Source of the DNA: Bacteroidales bacterium
GTDB lineage: Bacteria > Bacteroidota > Bacteroidia > Bacteroidales > Bacteroidaceae
Assembly (NCBI GenBank): GCA_004556745.1
Contig: SFFY01000033.1
Location: forward strand, 1 to 25,358
Length of the DNA stretch: 25,358 bases
Reading direction: 5' to 3'
The position numbers and the translations under genes were made by a program. Shown here piece after piece: positions 1 to 8,800 of this stretch. Each line of letters begins with the position of its first letter. Position 1 is the stretch's first letter. The notes beneath the pieces were generated by a model that was given only the letters and a program-made list of their open reading frames with translations, searched no databases and was not told where the DNA came from.

Positions 1-1
1 T

Positions 2-253
2 TTGAAGAAAGATTCTAAATATATTCATTATATTTTAGGAAGAGCATATATTGGAGGTGGGCTTGGACAACATTGGGTTAATATTGAGGATTATACGGTT
101 TTAGGGAATGGTGTAATCGAATATAAAATTGTACCGTCAAGTAAAAATGATGCTGGTAGAGTTTTTAGGTCTAATTCAAGTTTTGCTACAGATACTAAAA
201 AAGCCTATATTAATAAAATTGAAGTATACTCAATAGAAAGAAAGGGAAACTAA
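2..253 (+). CDS. C-terminal fragment of unrecognised protein, possibly C39-like peptidase
   Basis: An open frame enters from the left edge and stops at 251-253, leaving 83 visible residues; the first codon seen is TTG, so the real start is probably outside the window. The fragment contains GGGLGQHWVNIEDY followed by alternating hydrophobic residues. A G-x-HWV-x-I pattern recalls the histidine strand of papain-like/C39-type cysteine peptidases, but without the cysteine part this is only a suggestion. There is no signal peptide or membrane segment in the visible part. Base composition is clearly AT-rich compared with the glycosidase genes downstream, which suggests acquired DNA. Function is not assigned. 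Confidence 0.5.
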   Translation: MKKDSKYIHYILGRAYIGGGLGQHWVNIEDYTVLGNGVIEYKIVPSSKNDAGRVFRSNSSFATDTKKAYINKIEVYSIERKGN

Positions 254-299
254 TATGAAAACAAAGAAAATTTTATCTTTTAACATCTTTTACCCCCGC

Positions 300-330
300 T
301 TGGTTACTATTAAAACTTGTAATAGATTTG
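300..330 (+). promoter_or_regulatory. Bacteroidetes-type promoter for the 610-aa secreted protein gene
   Basis: TTGG at 300-303 is followed after 19 bases by TAGATTTG at 323-330, matching the Bacteroidetes sigma-ABfr pattern (TTTG at -33, TAnnTTTG at -7). Transcription would start near 337, giving a leader of about 60 nt before the ATG at 397. Confidence 0.55.
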
Positions 331-396
331 CAGCGCAAAATAAGCGTAAAATTATTCTTATCCTATATAACTAACTAAAGTACAAACTGTTTAACT

Positions 397-2229
397 ATGA
401 GGAAATCTATTACATTTTTATTGGTCCTTTTCTGTCTATTAACAGGAATGGCAGTAGCTCAAACCTCAATTACTTCTAAAGAGGCGTTGAGCAATGAGAA
501 GGTTTACGTTATTAAGTCTGGATACTCCTCCAGCACAACTTCTTATTACATGGTTTATTCTGATGGAGCGCCTGATTATCTTTCTGCCACATATGGTTCA
601 GGTCCGTCAATTTCTTTTGACCAAAACAACCCTATTTTCCAATTCTCTATATATAAATATGGAGAGAAGTATTACTTTTACAATATTGGCGCCAACAAAT
701 TTATTGGCACCGTTTCCGGCGATGCTGCTACAATACCCTTAGTATCAGTTCCTAATACAGATGTTCAGATTATCTCATCAACGAATAGCACCTATCCTTT
801 TTGCTTTACTTGTAATGCAGGTGCTGGATTAATAAACGCAACACGTGCTCCTGGGAAGAATGGATTATGCAATTGGGAATACGGAAAGACTAATTATTCA
901 GCATCAGGAAATATTTTCCAAGTGTTAGAAGTTGGCGATTTGTCGGAAGAATTACAATTGGCAATTCCTAAAACTATTGCGGCAAGTATGCTAACGCCTG
1001 CATTGGCTAAGCCCGCATATATAGGTGAGGGCGTTGGGCACTATGCCTATACTGGAACAGCTAACGTTCAAGAAGTCATGTCCGAGGCAAACGAATTACT
1101 GAACTCTTCGACCGTTCCAGACTATGCAGCCGTGCAGGCCTGCGTTGACAAGCTGAATGAAATTGGCAACAACATCGGCAGCATCAATCAGCCCGAAACA
1201 GGAAAGGTGTACCGTTTCAAATGTGTGAACGGCGGGAAATGGCTTTCGTCTGCCACGAATAGCAACGACGGGAAAGTGCAAATGACTCCTGATGAAGGGC
1301 TTAATACGTATTTCTATCTGAACGAAAGCAACCAATTATTGTCTTACAATACTGGGCAATATACAGGAAGTATCGCTTCGCCTAACATGAAGCTATATGA
1401 TGTTGGCACGAGCTCGTCTTCGGTCAATACATTTACATTCAGAGATGTTTATGCTTTAAGTTTAAATGCAGCACATTTGGGCACTTATGGTTTATACGTT
1501 AATAATAGTGGGGGCGCGCGCAATCTACACGGCACAAGCGCGATTGTGAATTCTGGAAGTTCTGGCGGTTCTATAACAGACGACACAGGGTATCATTGGA
1601 CAATCGAGGAGGTTACGGAACTGCCCGTAGTTATCAATAGCACGTATAAACTCGGTACACTTTACAGCCCTGTTCCCTTGGTGGCAGACGAGAGCAAACT
1701 CAAATTCTTTACCGGTAAGATTGACGAAGAGGGCTACGTGACGCTGACAAAGCACAGCGGCAACATTCCCGCCAAAACGCCATTCCTCATCGAATTGCAG
1801 GAAGGCGCTGCTTACAACAGCACATACGGCGGCGTATTGATGACAGTTGCTGAGACTGCCGACGCAGTAGAGCCCAGCACTTACAGCATGCAAGGCAACC
1901 TCGAAACAATAGTTAACATAGTTCCTGAAAATGAAAACGAAATCACTATTTATACGCTGCAACTGCCCTCCGACCCCGACACAGCAACGACACCGCTGGT
2001 TTTCCGCAAATTCAACGGCACGAAACTGCAAGGCTGCCGCGCTTATTTGAACACGGGTGGCACAGCCGTGAAAGGCATGCGCTTCAAAGAAGACGTTGAA
2101 ACGGGCATCAATAGCATTGGCACGCAGCAAAGCACTGCAAACACCGTGTTTGACCTCTCCGGCCGCCGCGTGCAAAACGCCGGCAAAGGCCTTTATATCG
2201 TGAACGGCAAGAAAATGTTTATCAAATAA
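397..2229 (+). CDS. Secreted multidomain protein with type IX-like sorting tail
   Basis: The 610-aa product begins with a clear Sec signal peptide (MRKSITFLLVLFCLLTGMAVA, cleavage before Q). Residues about 25-190 form an aromatic/Gly/Ser-rich domain; about 225-265 is a short helical segment resembling FIVAR-type helical modules; it is followed by SINQPETGKVYRFKC, which begins a second beta-rich, possibly lectin-like domain. The C-terminus (VFDLSGRRVQNAGKGLYIV, then NGKKMFIK) looks like a short type A sorting domain, predicting export by type IX secretion or a related route. The SINQP linker after a helical module is also found in the GH20 protein encoded at 5832-9137. Composition is uneven: the first 650 bases are AT-rich and the 3' part GC-richer. 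No enzymatic motif was recognised; a surface carbohydrate- or host-binding role is an inference. Confidence 0.8.
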   Translation: MRKSITFLLVLFCLLTGMAVAQTSITSKEALSNEKVYVIKSGYSSSTTSYYMVYSDGAPDYLSATYGSGPSISFDQNNPIFQFSIYKYGEKYYFYNIGANKFIGTVSGDAATIPLVSVPNTDVQIISSTNSTYPFCFTCNAGAGLINATRAPGKNGLCNWEYGKTNYSASGNIFQVLEVGDLSEELQLAIPKTIAASMLTPALAKPAYIGEGVGHYAYTGTANVQEVMSEANELLNSSTVPDYAAVQACVDKLNEIGNNIGSINQPETGKVYRFKCVNGGKWLSSATNSNDGKVQMTPDEGLNTYFYLNESNQLLSYNTGQYTGSIASPNMKLYDVGTSSSSVNTFTFRDVYALSLNAAHLGTYGLYVNNSGGARNLHGTSAIVNSGSSGGSITDDTGYHWTIEEVTELPVVINSTYKLGTLYSPVPLVADESKLKFFTGKIDEEGYVTLTKHSGNIPAKTPFLIELQEGAAYNSTYGGVLMTVAETADAVEPSTYSMQGNLETIVNIVPENENEITIYTLQLPSDPDTATTPLVFRKFNGTKLQGCRAYLNTGGTAVKGMRFKEDVETGINSIGTQQSTANTVFDLSGRRVQNAGKGLYIVNGKKMFIK

Positions 2230-2242
2230 TTCCAGAAAAATA

Positions 2243-2425
2243 ATGAAGAAGAAATATATCACCCCGACAGCAATCATTGTAAAGATTGAAACCGAAGGAA
2301 TGTTGGCATTAAGCAGTGGCGATAAAGTTGAAATGGACAACGGCGGCGCCGGCGACGGAAATTTCACCAACAAGAAGCACCCCATTTGGGGAGAAGAGGA
2401 AGAAAGTTCTCCTTGGAACAACTAA
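2243..2425 (+). CDS. Small 60-aa protein of the MKKKYITPTA type, unknown function
   Basis: It starts 13 bases after the stop of the secreted protein gene, so the two are probably cotranscribed. The product begins MKKKYITPTAIIVKIETEGM, continues with LALSSGD and ends in an acidic, Gly/Asn-rich tail with two Trp residues (PIWG, SPWNN). Small proteins with a Lys-rich start, Y-x-x-P and an LxxSS-like step before a polar tail are, as far as I recall, common in Bacteroidales next to secreted-protein genes, but I know no assigned function. No signal peptide, membrane helix or cysteine is present. The step before the polar tail makes a processed leader-plus-core peptide conceivable, but there is no modifying enzyme nearby. 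Confidence 0.65.
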   Translation: MKKKYITPTAIIVKIETEGMLALSSGDKVEMDNGGAGDGNFTNKKHPIWGEEEESSPWNN

Positions 2426-2466
2426 GCCACCAACAGTTATCCTCAAGAATTGAACACGCCTAACCG

Positions 2467-2494
2467 AACGGGAGCCCCGATAGGGGTTCCCGTT
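2467..2494 (+). terminator. Stem-loop after the small protein gene
   Basis: AACGGGAGCCCC and GGGGTTCCCGTT pair around a GATA loop (12 pairs including one G-T). No T-run follows, so it may be a 3'-end stabiliser or a factor-dependent terminator rather than a classical intrinsic one. Confidence 0.4.
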
Positions 2495-2547
2495 ACGGAA
2501 AAGCACGGAAGCGCCCCTATCTTATAAGAAACACGCGCGTATAATGG

Positions 2548-2576
2548 TTTGATTACAAAAAAATAATGTAGTTTTG
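2548..2576 (+). promoter_or_regulatory. Bacteroidetes-type promoter for the GH92 gene
   Basis: TTTG at 2548-2551 and TAGTTTTG at 2569-2576 (17-base spacer) match the Bacteroidetes -33/-7 pattern. A start near 2583 gives a leader of about 29 nt before the ATG at 2612. Confidence 0.55.
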
Positions 2577-2611
2577 CATATCTAATACTACATTATTCCA
2601 AACCTCATACC

Positions 2612-4789
2612 ATGAAAAAGCTTTTTTCCGCGCTGTTGCTGTCATTTGCGGCAACTGCCCTCTTCGCGCAAAAGCCTGCGCACAAACCCATTGACTACGT
2701 AAATCCCTTTATCGGCAGCGCCGCAACTGGGCACACGTTTCCCGGTGCCTGCGTGCCCTTCGGACTTATTCAGGCAAGCCCTGTGACGGGCGCAGTGGGC
2801 TGGCAGTATTGCTCTGAATACATCTACGCCGACACGCGCATCTGGGGATTCAGCCAGACGCACCTCAACGGCACGGGCTGCACCGACCTCGGCGACGTAC
2901 TGGTGATGCCCGTAACGGCGCGCCCCGGCCGCAAGGACTACCGCAGCACGTTCAGCAAGAGCAGCGAGCGGGCACGCCCCGGCTATTACTCGGTGGAACT
3001 CACGGAAAACTATGTAACGGCCGAACTGACCGCCACACCGCACGTGGCATACCATCGCTACACGTTCCACAAGGCAGACTCCGCCGCCCTGCTCATCGAC
3101 CTGCAGCACGGACCAACGTGGAGCGAGGAGCAATATCACTCACACGTGAAAGCCTGTGAGGTGAACTGGGAAAGTCCCACGTGTCTGACGGGCCACGTGC
3201 GCAGCAACGTGTGGGTGGAACAGGACGTATATTTCCAGATGCAGTTCAGCCGTCCCATGACGCGCATCACCGCCCTGCCGCTCGCCGCGACAGAGAAGGG
3301 ACAAAGGATGCTCGTGGCGTTCGACCTCAAGAAAGGCGAGCAGCTGGAGGTGAAAATCGCCCTCTCCTCCGCCACCATCGACGGCGCATGCCGCAACATG
3401 CAGGCCGAACTGCCGGGCTGGGATTTCGAGACCACGAAAAAGAAAGCCGAGGACGTGTGGAGCAGCTATCTCGACCGCATCGAGGTGCAAGGCTCTGACG
3501 TGGAAAAGACAAATTTCTATACCTGCTTCTACCACGCCCTTATCCAGCCAAACAACATTGCCGACGTAGACGGCGCGTACCGCGACGCCAACGGCAATTT
3601 GGCGAAAGCCGAAGACGGCACGTTCTACTCCACGTTCTCCACCTGGGACACCTACCGCGCCGCGCACCCGTTCTACACGCTGGCCGTGCCTGAAATGGTG
3701 TGTCCCTTCGTGCGCTCGATGATCAGCCAGGCCGAAACTCAGGGACACTTGCCGATATGGGCGCTTTGGGGCAAGGAAAACTATTGCATGATAGCCAACC
3801 ACAGCGTGCCCATCGTTGCCGAGGCTTATCACAAGGGCTTCCGCGACTTCGACGCCGAGCGCGCCTTCCAGGCCATCAAGATGACGCAGACGAAGTCGCA
3901 CAAGATGAAATCGGACTGGGAGACTTATATGAAATACGGCTATTTCCCTTGCGACATCATCAAGATGGAGTCGGTTTCGGGCACGCTTGAAAATGTTTAC
4001 GACGACTACGCCGCCGCCGACATGGCGTTGCTGATGAAGAAAAAGGAGGACTACGAATATTTCAACCGCCGCGCTGATTTTTACAAGAACCTTTTTGACA
4101 AGAGCACCAACTTCATGCGTCCGCGCCTTAGCACAGGCGAATGGAAATCGCCGTTCAATCCCTCTGCCCTTGCACATGCTGAAAGCGATGGCGGTGACTA
4201 CACGGAAGGCAACGCATGGCAATATACGTGGCACGTGCAGCACGATGTGCCGGGCCTTATCCAACTCTTCGGCGGCAGCAAGCCCTTTATCGCCAAACTC
4301 GACTCGTTCTTCACCACCAAGCTCAACAGCACGCTTTGCGACGTGACGGGCCTGATTGGCCAGTATGCCCACGGCAACGAACCGAGCCACCACGTGGCTT
4401 ATCTCTATGCCCTTGCCGGCAAACCGGAACGCACGCAGGAATTGGTGCGCGAAATTGTTGAGACGCAGTATTTGCCTAAGCCCGAAGGCCTTTGCGGCAA
4501 CGACGACTGCGGCCAGATGTCTGCCTGGTATATGCTTTCGTCGATGGGATTCTATCCCGTCGATCCCGTGTCTGCCCGCTACGTCTTCGGTGCGCCGCAG
4601 TTGCCGCAGGTGACCCTGCATCTGCCGAACGGAAAGACGTTTACGGTGAAAGCCGACGGCCTGAGCAAGGAAAATCTCTACGTCGACAAAATCTTCCTCA
4701 ACGGCAAGCGCGTTAAGACCAACTACATCAATCACTCCGACATCGTGCGCGGCGGCACGCTCGTTTTTGTGATGAAGGGGAAGAAGTAA
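2612..4789 (+). CDS. GH92 family alpha-mannosidase, exported
   Basis: The 725-aa product carries a signal peptide (MKKLFSALLLSFAATALFA|Q) and then the typical GH92 start IDYVNPFIGSAATGHTFPG. GH92 enzymes are calcium-dependent exo-alpha-mannosidases, many cutting alpha-1,2 mannose from N-glycans. Diagnostic motifs are TWDTYRAAHP in the middle, YTEGNAWQYTW with the conserved Glu at about residue 532, and GNDDCGQMSAWYMLSSMGF with the acidic pair at about residues 631-632. The length is normal for the family and no key motif is missing. There is no lipobox at the signal cleavage site, so a periplasmic location is likely. It has its own promoter and is followed by a palindromic element that may end its transcript. 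Together with the GH20 gene downstream it suggests host-glycan trimming. The family is certain; the exact linkage cannot be read. Confidence 0.95.
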   Translation: MKKLFSALLLSFAATALFAQKPAHKPIDYVNPFIGSAATGHTFPGACVPFGLIQASPVTGAVGWQYCSEYIYADTRIWGFSQTHLNGTGCTDLGDVLVMPVTARPGRKDYRSTFSKSSERARPGYYSVELTENYVTAELTATPHVAYHRYTFHKADSAALLIDLQHGPTWSEEQYHSHVKACEVNWESPTCLTGHVRSNVWVEQDVYFQMQFSRPMTRITALPLAATEKGQRMLVAFDLKKGEQLEVKIALSSATIDGACRNMQAELPGWDFETTKKKAEDVWSSYLDRIEVQGSDVEKTNFYTCFYHALIQPNNIADVDGAYRDANGNLAKAEDGTFYSTFSTWDTYRAAHPFYTLAVPEMVCPFVRSMISQAETQGHLPIWALWGKENYCMIANHSVPIVAEAYHKGFRDFDAERAFQAIKMTQTKSHKMKSDWETYMKYGYFPCDIIKMESVSGTLENVYDDYAAADMALLMKKKEDYEYFNRRADFYKNLFDKSTNFMRPRLSTGEWKSPFNPSALAHAESDGGDYTEGNAWQYTWHVQHDVPGLIQLFGGSKPFIAKLDSFFTTKLNSTLCDVTGLIGQYAHGNEPSHHVAYLYALAGKPERTQELVREIVETQYLPKPEGLCGNDDCGQMSAWYMLSSMGFYPVDPVSARYVFGAPQLPQVTLHLPNGKTFTVKADGLSKENLYVDKIFLNGKRVKTNYINHSDIVRGGTLVFVMKGKK

Positions 4790-4810
4790 AAAATCTTAGG
4801 ATTGAACTTT

Positions 4811-4976
4811 AACAAAAACAGTAAAAACCGCTTGTTCTGTGTGAAGCCAAAGGCTCGCCTTATCTGAAAAAACCGAGCCTGTAAGCCTAACGGCTTCCGC
4901 CTCGTGTTTTTTCAGATAAGGCTGCGGCTGCGAGGCAGCCGCTTCACACAGAACAAGCAAAAAACAAGAAAAAGTA
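4811..4976 (-). repeat. Covarying palindromic element, copy 1 (minus orientation)
   Basis: Nested inverted arms: the outer 18-bp arms 4830-4847 and 4941-4958 (GCTTGTTCTGTGTGAAGC) are perfect, and the inner 17-bp arms 4857-4873 and 4906-4922 (GCCTTATCTGAAAAAAC) are perfect. The apical part 4874-4904 has CGAG/CTCG around an AAGCC-GTTA-GGCTT hairpin followed by ACA (read on the - strand). A-rich and T-rich tracts flank both sides. It belongs to the same family as the copies at 5609, 9242 and 9458. It fills most of the gene-free stretch after the GH92 gene and may also act as a two-way terminator. Confidence 0.85.
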
Positions 4977-5064
4977 AAGCATTTTCCCTCTCCATTGTTT
5001 ACGTGGACATGGAAGCGCAAACTTTTCCCGACTTGTTGCGAAGATTAAAAATTTGAATGCAACC

Positions 5065-5541
5065 ATGAATCCCGGCAATTTCTATACCGTTATCACAAAC
5101 ATACAAAAGTTGCGTGATGCCAATCCTGCATTAGCCGAACAATTACGACAATATGTTTTTCCCATTGTAGGTTGTTGCCAAACTGTACATCAAGATATGG
5201 GTCCATACCTTAATGAATACATGTATCAGGAAGCACTAAGCATTTGTTTTGAAGAAGCCGGTTTCATTGGGAAGAATTGTATAAAGGAATACTATTTCAC
5301 TACACATTTCCATAATCGCCGCATTAGCCATTCGCATAAAGTGGACTTTTTAATCAATGAAAAGGTTCTGATAGAATGCAAGGCGATAGACCATCTCGGA
5401 TCAGAGCAACGGCAACAGCTTTGGAACTATATGCGGCTATCAGGAATACGCGTTGGCATTCTTTACAATTTCGCTCCAATTAAAGACGAATGCGAAAAGT
5501 ACTATTATGACCCTGAACAGCAAGCAATATTTATGTTTTAA
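5065..5541 (+). CDS. GxxExxY family protein, PD-(D/E)XK nuclease-like
   Basis: The 158-aa product starts at ATG 5065; a TTG twelve bases earlier in the same frame is a less likely start. Residues 46-54 (GPYLNEYMY) give the family signature G-x4-E-x-x-Y. VDF with D94 and IECK with E104 and K106 match the D...ExK active site of PD-(D/E)XK nucleases, and QLWNYMR (118-124) fits the usual helix after it. The biochemical activity of the family is, to my knowledge, not established. About 40 residues precede the signature, somewhat more than in the shorter members I recall. The gene is AT-rich compared with the GC-rich glycosidase genes on both sides and lies between two inverted copies of a palindromic element (4811-4976 and 5609-5778), which suggests an inserted cassette. 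No clear promoter was found. Confidence 0.85.
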   Translation: MNPGNFYTVITNIQKLRDANPALAEQLRQYVFPIVGCCQTVHQDMGPYLNEYMYQEALSICFEEAGFIGKNCIKEYYFTTHFHNRRISHSHKVDFLINEKVLIECKAIDHLGSEQRQQLWNYMRLSGIRVGILYNFAPIKDECEKYYYDPEQQAIFMF

Positions 5542-5608
5542 GCCATAATGAAGCATGAATAAGGCTTGTGCGAAATAACTTTTTCCTATGCCAATAAAGC
5601 AATCGGCC

Positions 5609-5778
5609 ACTTTTTCCTGTTTTTTGCTTGCGGCGTTTGAAGCGGGCGGGCACCGACCGCAGCCGAACGTTCGCAAGGCGGTGGCGGAAGCCGAAAGGCT
5701 TACAGCCACAGACAGGCGAACGGCCGGCGTTGCCCACAGGGCTTCAAACGAAGCAAGCGGTTTTTATTGTTTTTGTCA
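5609..5778 (+). repeat. Covarying palindromic element, copy 2 (plus orientation)
   Basis: Outer arms 5626-5643 and 5741-5758 pair 16 of 18 bases (GCTTGC..CGTTTGAAGC). Inner arms are CGTTCGC 5668-5674 with GCGAACG 5716-5722, then GTGGC 5681-5685 with GCCAC 5705-5709, then the tip AAGCC-GAAA-GGCTT (5688-5701) followed by ACA. Arm sequences differ from copy 1 but pairing is kept. The T-rich flanks (TTTTTCCTGTTTTTT on the left, GGTTTTTATTGTTTTTG on the right) match those of copy 1 read in reverse. It fills most of the gap before the GH20 gene. Confidence 0.85.
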
Positions 5779-5831
5779 ACCTCCTCGCCAATTCAATATT
5801 TTTCAAACAATCTAATAAAAACATCTGTATC

Positions 5832-8800
5832 ATGAAACAACATTTTTTGAAAGGCGTGCTGCTGGCTGCCGCGCTGCTGCCCCTGACGGCAAGCGCAGGC
5901 CCGCGCGACCTCTTGCCTAAGCCCCACTCCATGGAGATTACGGCAGGGCAAAACTTCGCGCTCGGCAGAGCCGTAAGCGTTACCGACGCTTTCGACACGC
6001 CCTTCCTGCGCACAGCCCTCGAAGAAATGGGCTGCACCATTACGGAAGGCGCGGCAGCAACGGTGGAGGTAAAGCGCGTGGCGGTTATCGCCGGCGCCTA
6101 CAACCACAGCGTGGCGTATATGCCCAACGAAACCTATACGCTCACCGTCACCTCCAATAAAATCACCATCGAGGCGGTGACGCAGACGGGCGTAATACGC
6201 GCCGCGCAGACCATGCTGCAACTCGCCTCGGGCACCAACGACAACGGCGGCACGGCATCGCTGCAAGCTCTGACAATCACGGACTGGCCGGCCTTCAAAG
6301 TGCGCGGTTTCATGCACGACGTGGGACGCTCGTTCATTCCCTTTGAAGAACTGAAACACGAAATCGATATGCTTTCGCGCTTCAAGGTAAACGTGTTCCA
6401 CTGGCACCTGACGGAGAAACTCGCCTGGCGCTTTATGGTGAAGGCTTATCCGCAACTCACCGCCGCTGACAATATGACGCGCTATGCCGGCAGCTACTAC
6501 ACGCAACAACAATGCAAGAATCTCGAAGCCTATGCGGCAGAGCGCGGCGTGACCGTTATTCCCGAAATTGACATGCCCGGCCACAGCGATGCCTTCACCA
6601 AGGCCATGGGCTTTTCGATGCAGAGCGATGAGGGCGTGGCTGCTTTGAAGAATATCCTCGACGAAGTGGTGGAAGCATTCCCCCTTGCCCCCTATATCCA
6701 CATCGGCGGCGACGAGGTGACGATTACTTATCCCAACTTCCTGCAAACGATGGCGGACTACGTGCGCGGCAAAGGCAAGAAAGTAGTTATGTGGAACAGG
6801 CTCGTTGCAGGCCCTCCCACAAGCTCGCTCTGCGACATGACGCAAATGTGGGCGACGGCAGGGCGCGTGGTAAGCGGGCTGCCCAACATTGACTGCCGCT
6901 ACAACTACACGAACCACTTTGACGTGTACGCCGACCTCGTGGGCATTTACAAGAGCAACATCTACTACGCGCAGCAAGGCACGAGCGACGTGGCGGGCAC
7001 AATCAGCGCGGCCTGGAACGACACGAAGACAAAGACGTGGACCGACATCGTTAAGCAGAACAACATTTACGCCAATATCATCGCCTCGGCCGAAAGGGCT
7101 TGGTACGGCGGCGGTAAGCAGTACATCGAGACCGGCGGCACCACGCTGCCTAACTCGGGCGAGGAATTTGAAGAGTTTGCCGACTTTGAACGCCGCTTCC
7201 TCTTCCACAAAGCGCACGTGCTCAAAAACGAGCCTATCCCCTACGTGAAACAGACCAACGTGCGCTGGCGCATCACCGACCCCTTCCCCAACAACGGCGA
7301 CAAGACGATGCAGTTCCCGCCCGAAACGACCAACGAGGGCGAAGACGGCGTGCTGCCCTCCTCTTTCACTTACAACGGCACTACTTACGGATCGAAGGTG
7401 GCCACGGGCGCGGGCATCTATCTGCGTCACATCTGGCACTCCACCGTGCCCTCTTTCTTCTCCAACCCCGCTTACGGGCAGACGGCTTATGCCTGGACGT
7501 ACGTATATTCGCCCGTGGCGCAGACAGCCGGGGCGCAAGTGGAATTTTATACTTACAGTCGTTCGGGAAATGAAACCGCGCCGCCCGCAGGCGAGTGGGA
7601 CCGCCGAGGCTCTAAGCTTTGGGTAAACGGCATCGAGATTGCCGCGCCCTCTTGGGAGCAGCCCAATGCCTCTATCCCGCAGGATCACTCCACGAGCGGC
7701 TTGACAAATGAAAACCTCACGGCGCGACCCGTCGTGCAAATTCAGCTCAAGCAGGGCTGGAACAAGGTGCTGATGCGCCTGCCGCACGCCGCCGCCTCGG
7801 GTACGGGACGCGACAAGTGGCAGTTCACCTTCGTGCTCACTGACACCGAAGGCAAGAACGCGCTCGACGGCATCGTGTACTCTCCCTCAAAGGCCATGGA
7901 CAGCAGCACCGAGCAAATCGACCTGCTCCTCGGAGACATTGCCGCCTACATCGGCGCAAACTTTTCGGAAAAAGTAGGCTACTATCCGCTTTCCCTCTGC
8001 CAAGAACTCACTGCCTTGGCAGACGAGGTGCGCGCCACGCTCGGGCAAAGCCTTTCTGAAAGCGAGCGCGCCGCGCAAGCCGCGAGCCTCAACACGGCTT
8101 TCGAGGCTCTGAAAAGCAAGGTGCAGACGGCATCTATCAACCAGCCGAAAGCAACCACAGCCTCCGAAACGCATCTCTACACCTTTTGCACACCGCTGCG
8201 CGAAAGCCGCTATGTGACCTCGCAAGGCAGCGACCAGCAACTCATCGGACAGACTGCCGCAAGCACTGCCGCCCTTTGGAAATTCGAGGAACGCACGGAC
8301 GGGACATTTAATATCGTTTCATCTCAAGAAGGGCTGTACATCTCGCCCAACAGCAGCAAGAACACCGCCCTCACCACCGTTGCCGCCATACCCGGAAGTG
8401 GCTGGACGATCAAACCTGCCGACGAAGTGGGCTATGTCATCATCACCTCGGGCACGGCTGAGTTCAACCAAACCACAAACCCTAACGGCTACAAAATCTT
8501 CAACTGGGGCGACGGCACGAACACCACTGACACGGGTTGCAAATACCGCATTGAAGAAGTGGAAATGCCGCAGGTCAGTAACGACCAAACTTATTACTGG
8601 TACACGCTTAGCACCCCGCTGCGTAACGGCCGCTACGCCACGGGCAAGGGTGCGGGCGAGGCAATGGTAGGCGAGACGGAAGCAACATTAGCTTCGCAGT
8701 GGAAACTCACGGCACGCACAGACGGCTCTTATAATATTGTATGCCGCGCCGACGACACCTATGTTTCTCCCAACTCCGCCAATAACACCGCCCTGCGCAC

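Noticed and set aside
255..374. 39-codon frame starting MKTKKILSFNIFYPRLV directly after the first stop
   Set aside because: It overlaps the predicted promoter at 300-330, has no recognisable family and is short; a remnant of a signal-peptide gene is possible but unsupported.
3140..4735. 531-codon frame antisense to the GH92 gene
   Set aside because: Long antisense frames are common opposite GC-rich genes; the GH92 protein is unmistakable and the antisense product has no family features.
5628..5831. Upstream extension of the GH20 reading frame (68 codons)
   Set aside because: It runs through the palindromic element; a proper signal peptide begins at ATG 5832.
5793..7787. 664-codon frame antisense to the GH20 gene
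   Set aside because: It is a shadow of the GH20 reading frame, His/Val/Arg-rich as expected for antisense translation.
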